A stretch of DNA of 64,000 bases, from NCBI GenBank assembly GCA_002787775.1, contig PCUW01000015.1, positions 1 through 64,000 on the forward strand, given 5' to 3'. The notes under the pieces are model-generated. The model ran no database searches, was not told the DNA's origin, and was given only the letters and a program-made list of their open reading frames with translations. This document shows positions 59,896 through 64,000 of the stretch, piece after piece. The position numbers were made by a program, and so were the translations under genes. How positions within the stretch are numbered: the first letter of the stretch is position 1; every line of letters begins with the position of its first letter. This DNA comes from Bdellovibrionales bacterium CG12_big_fil_rev_8_21_14_0_65_38_15 (lineage in GTDB: Bacteria > Bdellovibrionota > Bacteriovoracia > Bacteriovoracales > Bacteriovoracaceae).

Positions 59896-62085
59896 TTATT
59901 GTTGTCCAGTATTCAACAACTCATCGATTTCTTCAAGATCGAATTCAGTAAGACCGTATGGATTGTCCTTAGAATTAAGATCTTCTTCCATAAATTTAAG
60001 TCCAACTTCTTTTTCAACTTCGTTAAGATTTTCAAAAGCGTTCGGATCCTTCTTCTTCTTGTTCTCAACTTCATCAAGGTTTTGTTGCTCTAAGAACTTG
60101 TCTTCATCGACCTTAGCTTCGTTTAGAGCCTTCTCGCTCGACTCTAGCTCTGCCTCAAGTTTTTCAAGCTCTTCAAGATCACGCTCATGATCACGAATGA
60201 TACTTTTTTCACGCTCTTGTCTTTCTAGCTCTTGAAGTTCGTCTTCAGTTAATTGAACTTTATCAGCCTCACGCAACAGGTCATCAGAAAGTTTATCGAG
60301 ATTAAGCTCAACATCGAGCTCATCAAGGGCCTTACCTTCAAGTTTTGAAACATCGCCAAGAACAGCTTGTTGTTTAACTCGAAGAGCGCGTGCCGCATCT
60401 TCTTCAGTCTTAGTGAAGGCTAACTGACCGACTGTCATTTCATTCGAAGATTGTGAAATTAAAGCAGTAGCAAAATTATCAGTCAGACTGATAACTGTTA
60501 ACTCTCCAACTTTATAGGTTGGATCGATAGTAATTCTTTTTTCTGTGCCACGATCTGTAAATGAATAGGCTTGAAATACTGATCCCATCTCCACGCCGTC
60601 AGCTCGACCGCGATCAAGATAGACGACATCACCAAAAGATATTCCTTTACTGTCGTTTTGATAGGTATCAATAATCGCTGCTTCAATTCGTCTTGGATTA
60701 AAGGTGCGGATGATTTTATTAATTTTTGGAGTAAAGACGGTGATTCTATCTTTTCTTTGAACTAAACCCGTAAGGTCTTCAACATAACATTCCCAAAGAT
60801 TATTAATCTTACGAATGGCCTTAATCTGACCACCGATCGTATAACGATAACCTTCTCTATCAGAAATTTTATTTTGAACTTTTCCTTCAGGAAGATAAAT
60901 GGAGAAGAGATCACCTGGTTTAACGCGTACAGATTCATCAAAGTTTACATAAATACTGTCAAACTTTTGCACAAAAACGGCTTCATTTTTCATCGCTTCA
61001 ACAAAACCTAAGTCTTGAATGATATTTGTTGTGACGAAAGTATTAAGAAAGAAGCCTTCTTTAATTTGATAACTAATTCTAGAACTCTTATCAAAACCAG
61101 TACTATCGTACTGATCATTAGGTTCTTCAATAAGGATATCAGGGATAGGTGGCTCGTATTTTTCGTATTCACGAACCAATGACTGATTGCCAATACTTGC
61201 CAAGTCTTCGTATGTTTCTTCTGAGGCGTATTGAAAATACGTTCCCTCAGTAATTAATTTTTTTCTCTCTTCGATCCAATCTGGTCTGGTATTGTCTCCA
61301 AACTCTTTAAAATCAAAAAGTTGTTCTCCGCCAATGGCAGACTTCTTTTCTTCAAGTGGATTCTCTTCAAAAGCTCCAACTTTAACATCTGGCATTTTTT
61401 CAGCACTACCAGTGTCAAAAAGTAGAGTCATACCAGGTTCGATTTCATGTGGGTTGGTAATTTGAGGGTTTAACGACCAAATTTTTGAATAGTAAAAACC
61501 CGAACCAAAGAGTTTTTGCGAAATTTTCCAAAGCCAATCATCTTGTTGAATAACATAACGATCAAGCTGGGCCTTGGTTGCAATTTCATCCCACTCTGCA
61601 TCTGGTATTTTTCCTTCAACATATTTAGCAAGATTTAAAAGATTTTTTTCTTCGTTACCAATATCAAAGATCTGAGGTTTATTGGAGTTACTATTTTCAC
61701 TTGCAATCGCATCTTCAGCGTTAAGAATCTTTATCGACTCATCGATGACCATCTCAGGATCAATGCTTTCCATTTTAGATATCGGAGCCTCAGAAGACTC
61801 CTCAGATTTTTTAGCTGCTTTAAAGTTTAAGACGTCACCTGGAACTTCTACTTTTTGAGTAGCTCCGGGACTTTGATCAATATCTTCTTTGAGAGATTGA
61901 ATTTCATCCATCTCTTCAAGATTTGAAAGATCAATCGTAGTTTTCTCTAAGCCTTCATCGATAAGTAGTTTAGCATCATCAGGCTCGAGTAATTCTAATG
62001 AATCAAGGTCTTGAGCATAGCTTGGCGCTTGCATGGCCAACATACCTACCAAAACGATTAATGTTCTTAGCTCAAGCTTCTTCAA
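59896..62085 (-). CDS. LysM-domain exported protein
   Basis: A 729-residue protein, TTG start with AGGA upstream. After a signal peptide (LIVLVGMLAMQAPSYA) comes an acidic region, then a LysM-like domain (~178-232, YVIQQDDWLWKISQKLFGSG ... IEPGMTLLF) which binds peptidoglycan. The long middle part (~330-560) has two further beta-rich segments (VKPGDLFSIYLPEGKV, SFGDVVYLDRGRADGVEMGS). The C-terminal ~130 residues are a Glu/Lys-rich coiled coil (ELEKLEAELESSEKALNEAK). It probably links the wall to an envelope complex. It is 8 bases after the TPR lipoprotein gene. Confidence 0.7.
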   Translation of the reverse strand: MKKLELRTLIVLVGMLAMQAPSYAQDLDSLELLEPDDAKLLIDEGLEKTTIDLSNLEEMDEIQSLKEDIDQSPGATQKVEVPGDVLNFKAAKKSEESSEAPISKMESIDPEMVIDESIKILNAEDAIASENSNSNKPQIFDIGNEEKNLLNLAKYVEGKIPDAEWDEIATKAQLDRYVIQQDDWLWKISQKLFGSGFYYSKIWSLNPQITNPHEIEPGMTLLFDTGSAEKMPDVKVGAFEENPLEEKKSAIGGEQLFDFKEFGDNTRPDWIEERKKLITEGTYFQYASEETYEDLASIGNQSLVREYEKYEPPIPDILIEEPNDQYDSTGFDKSSRISYQIKEGFFLNTFVTTNIIQDLGFVEAMKNEAVFVQKFDSIYVNFDESVRVKPGDLFSIYLPEGKVQNKISDREGYRYTIGGQIKAIRKINNLWECYVEDLTGLVQRKDRITVFTPKINKIIRTFNPRRIEAAIIDTYQNDSKGISFGDVVYLDRGRADGVEMGSVFQAYSFTDRGTEKRITIDPTYKVGELTVISLTDNFATALISQSSNEMTVGQLAFTKTEEDAARALRVKQQAVLGDVSKLEGKALDELDVELNLDKLSDDLLREADKVQLTEDELQELERQEREKSIIRDHERDLEELEKLEAELESSEKALNEAKVDEDKFLEQQNLDEVENKKKKDPNAFENLNEVEKEVGLKFMEEDLNSKDNPYGLTEFDLEEIDELLNTGQQ

Positions 62086-62093
62086 TCAGCGTC

Positions 62094-62834
62094 CTAAATA
62101 GTGGATTCAAAAAAATCATGAAGCAAAGAATAATAACGTTCTTTCTTCTTTTCTAATTTTAGTTTTTCCGAACAAACGATTAATCTACCAAGTGCTTTAA
62201 TCACTGTTCCTGAAAAGGCATCTTTTTCAATAATCTCTTCAAAGATTTGCATTGATAGATCATAGTCACCTTGCTTAAACAAAGATTCTCCAACAAGGTA
62301 ACGAGCTCTAACTCGAATTTGTCTTACAGGAGATCTTTCAAGTGGCTTTAATAAGTTAAGCGATTCATCAAATTTATTTTGAGCAACAAGTTGCTCAGCA
62401 GTTTGAAGATTACGAATCTGTGCTTCAACATCAACAGAGCTATAGTCATCAGAATTAACGACGGCTTTAGCTGCAGAAGATCCATTGGTTTGGCTAAAGA
62501 CATCAACAGTTTCAGCTAATTCTCCAGAGCCTGCTTTTTGTAGATCACCAAGAAGCGCTTCACCAGTAGCATCAGCATCTCCAGATGCAACGCCCATCAT
62601 GGCATCATCATCAACCTTAGCTTCTTTGACTTGAAATTGTGTTTGAAGGGCTTCGTATTTTTGAAGTAATTGGTCGTACTGATCTTTAGGGACCGTTGTG
62701 GCGACAGGCTTTTCTTCAGGAGATGCCTCGTCATTACCAAACAGTGATTGACGCGATTGAAGCCATGCACATCCACCTAAATTGAGTAAAGATACCAGTG
62801 CAAAAAACCTATAATGGGTAATCAATCCTTTCAC
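62094..62834 (-). CDS. TPR lipoprotein
   Basis: A ~246-residue lipoprotein. GTG 62834 is preferred: GGAGG lies 8 bases upstream, inside the frame's earlier ATG. The signal ends in the lipobox LGGC. A coiled segment (~45-75, DQYDQLLQKYEALQTQFQVK) and acidic linker precede tetratricopeptide-like helices (~130-245, AEQLVAQNKFDESLNLLKPL; ARYLVGESLFKQGDYDLSMQ). The arrangement is like CpoB/YbgF. It is immediately upstream of the LysM gene and probably works with it at the cell wall. Confidence 0.65.
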   Translation of the reverse strand: MKGLITHYRFFALVSLLNLGGCAWLQSRQSLFGNDEASPEEKPVATTVPKDQYDQLLQKYEALQTQFQVKEAKVDDDAMMGVASGDADATGEALLGDLQKAGSGELAETVDVFSQTNGSSAAKAVVNSDDYSSVDVEAQIRNLQTAEQLVAQNKFDESLNLLKPLERSPVRQIRVRARYLVGESLFKQGDYDLSMQIFEEIIEKDAFSGTVIKALGRLIVCSEKLKLEKKKERYYSLLHDFFESTI

Positions 62835-62994
62835 TGCATCGTCCTCCATGACGTCGCTAAGATGGACTCATCTAAAATTATAAAAATTCCAATGAGTTAT
62901 CCGACCACTTTATTATACTCCGTGTCCAACGTGCGTCAACGATTTCAAGCAAGTGGGCTTTGACGACTGTCTTTGTCGGGGATAATCTCAGCTC

Positions 62995-63273
62995 ATGAAC
63001 GAAGTTGAATTTGAACTAGACCCACCACTACTACCAGACATGTTTCGCTTTCATTTGCGCATGCCAAAAGCCCAATCGTCCTTTGTATACTTTGTTTTCG
63101 AGGCTAACGAAGGTCTATGTTTTTACTCAACTTTGGCCCACACGCGTGGTGATATGACCAGAGATATGGTCCTACGGGGCGATAGGACCATGTATAATGA
63201 AACAAAAAGACTGATTAATTTTTTAATTGGGACCGTCGAAGGGCTAGAAATTTTAGAGGAAAATCGCTCATGA
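62995..63273 (+). CDS. Small conserved-looking cytoplasmic protein, unknown function
   Basis: A 92-residue protein without signal peptide, with one cysteine and amphipathic strand pattern (MFRFHLRMPKAQSSFVYFVF, then EANEGLCFYSTL) followed by a helix (TKRLINFLIGTVEGLEIL). No family recognised. Its stop overlaps the radical SAM gene's ATG (ATGA), so the two are translationally coupled. It may assist that enzyme; inference from coupling. Confidence 0.55.
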   Translation: MNEVEFELDPPLLPDMFRFHLRMPKAQSSFVYFVFEANEGLCFYSTLAHTRGDMTRDMVLRGDRTMYNETKRLINFLIGTVEGLEILEENRS

Positions 63274-64000
63274 GCAATTTCGTCAATTCAAAAACTGTTT
63301 ATGGCCCGGTCAAATCTTGGAGATTTGGACTGTCTTTAGGGATCGATCCGATTTTTGAAACAAGTACTTGCTCCTTTAATTGTGTTTATTGTCAGCTGGG
63401 TCATATTCAAGACATTACTAGTCTTCATAAAGAATACGTTCCAACGCAAAAAATCTTAGATGATCTAAAAGAGAAGCTTGATGCCAATACCGAAATTGAT
63501 GTCATTACTTATTCGGGTTCTGGGGAGCCTACTCTTGCCAGTAATTTAAGTGACATCATTGATGGAATCAGAACTCTTGCACCTACTCTTCCACAATATA
63601 TCTTAACTAATGCGACGGAGCTTCATCATCAATCAGTTCGAGATGCTTTAGTGAAGCTAGATAAGATCATCGTAAAAATTGATGCCGCTGATGAAGAACT
63701 CTTTTCAAGAGTTAATCGTCCAGCATCAGGAATTACTTTATCAAGTGTCATTAGTGGTATTTTAGAATTAAAAAAAGTTTATGACGGCGATATTGAGATT
63801 CAATCAATGTTTATGCCGATGAATGATAAAGAGTTTGACGAATACGCTGCCATCTTAAAAAAGATTAATCCAAGTGCTGTGCAACTTAATACGCCAAAAC
63901 GTCCCTACCCTTTAAGCTGGCATAGAGAAAATCGTGGCAATCATGAAGCTATTTTTGACTACGAAGTGCGTGAGCTTAAAGTCATTAGCCCTGAAAGAGC
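63270..64000 (+). CDS. Radical SAM enzyme (COG0731-like), 3' end outside window
   Basis: The first 243 residues of a radical SAM protein. It begins YGPVKSWRFGLSLGIDPIFE, followed by the [4Fe-4S] motif C-x3-C-x2-C in TCSFNCVYCQLG (~residue 33), then YSGSGEPTLASNL. This N-terminal order is that of COG0731-type enzymes related to wyosine-synthesis TYW1, though bacterial members have unknown substrates. The frame continues to the window end. Confidence 0.8.
   Translation, partial: MSNFVNSKTVYGPVKSWRFGLSLGIDPIFETSTCSFNCVYCQLGHIQDITSLHKEYVPTQKILDDLKEKLDANTEIDVITYSGSGEPTLASNLSDIIDGIRTLAPTLPQYILTNATELHHQSVRDALVKLDKIIVKIDAADEELFSRVNRPASGITLSSVISGILELKKVYDGDIEIQSMFMPMNDKEFDEYAAILKKINPSAVQLNTPKRPYPLSWHRENRGNHEAIFDYEVRELKVISPER

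Noticed and set aside
1-64000. CRISPR arrays, tRNA/rRNA genes, insertion sequences
   Set aside because: Scanned the intergenic gaps and found no regularly spaced repeats, cloverleaf-like segments or transposase genes.

Overview
The window is a gene-dense, AT-rich bacterial chromosome segment with Gram-negative architecture: outer-membrane barrels, many lipoproteins, complex I subunits and a Tad-type pilus. The run of small secreted Cys-rich proteins, the Tad genes, LPP20/LpoB-type lipoproteins and a DUF3034 protein would fit the Bdellovibrionota (Bacteriovorax-like). That placement is inference from gene content only. No tRNA, rRNA, CRISPR array or insertion sequence was seen, and no gene-free stretch exceeds about 300 bases.

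Layout. 1-1.4 kb: the C-terminal end of an Rhs polymorphic-toxin protein and a downstream membrane protein that may be its immunity factor. 1.6-5.3 kb: secreted proteins, GDP-mannose pyrophosphorylase and a SPOR-domain protein. 5.3-9.9 kb: a compact Tad/Flp pilus operon behind a sigma-54-like promoter, with a 45-residue basic protein gene embedded on the opposite strand. 9.9-14.2 kb: two RNA-modification enzymes and a sensor kinase. 14.2-19.8 kb: enoyl-CoA hydratase, a coupled membrane oxidoreductase plus stand-alone adenylation enzyme with a divergent LysR regulator, and a secreted esterase. 19.8-24.2 kb: aspartate kinase, EttA and a possible TadC-like protein. 24.4-29.1 kb: two CheY-like receivers facing a cupredoxin / CheA-like kinase / truncated globin / DUF3034 operon.

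29.3-43.9 kb holds the most notable system, an apparently near-complete route from (hypo)xanthine to malate. On the plus strand are xdhABC (xanthine dehydrogenase and its maturation factor). Convergent to them on the minus strand are an outer-membrane protein, a PuuD-type membrane urate oxidase whose C-terminal domain is a cupredoxin, 5-hydroxyisourate hydrolase, and a 1512-residue protein. That protein carries, in order, malate-synthase, OHCU-decarboxylase, serine beta-lactamase-fold hydrolase and duplicated allantoicase domains. A translationally coupled membrane protein follows. The one missing step is allantoinase. The hydrolase domain sits exactly between the domains for the preceding and following steps, so it is a candidate non-orthologous allantoinase.

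44-46.8 kb: a four-gene complex I block (nuoBCDI only). 47-51.9 kb: a zincin-like protein and four envelope lipoproteins (COG3014-like, LpoB-like, two LPP20-like). 52-57.3 kb: sodB, PilZ, Mpo1-like, desaturase, HD-GYP, Maf and DUF368 genes. 57.3-64 kb: topA with a histone-H1-like tail, LysM and TPR envelope proteins, and the start of a radical SAM gene. Several convergent gene pairs overlap at their 3' ends, which indicates a compact genome.
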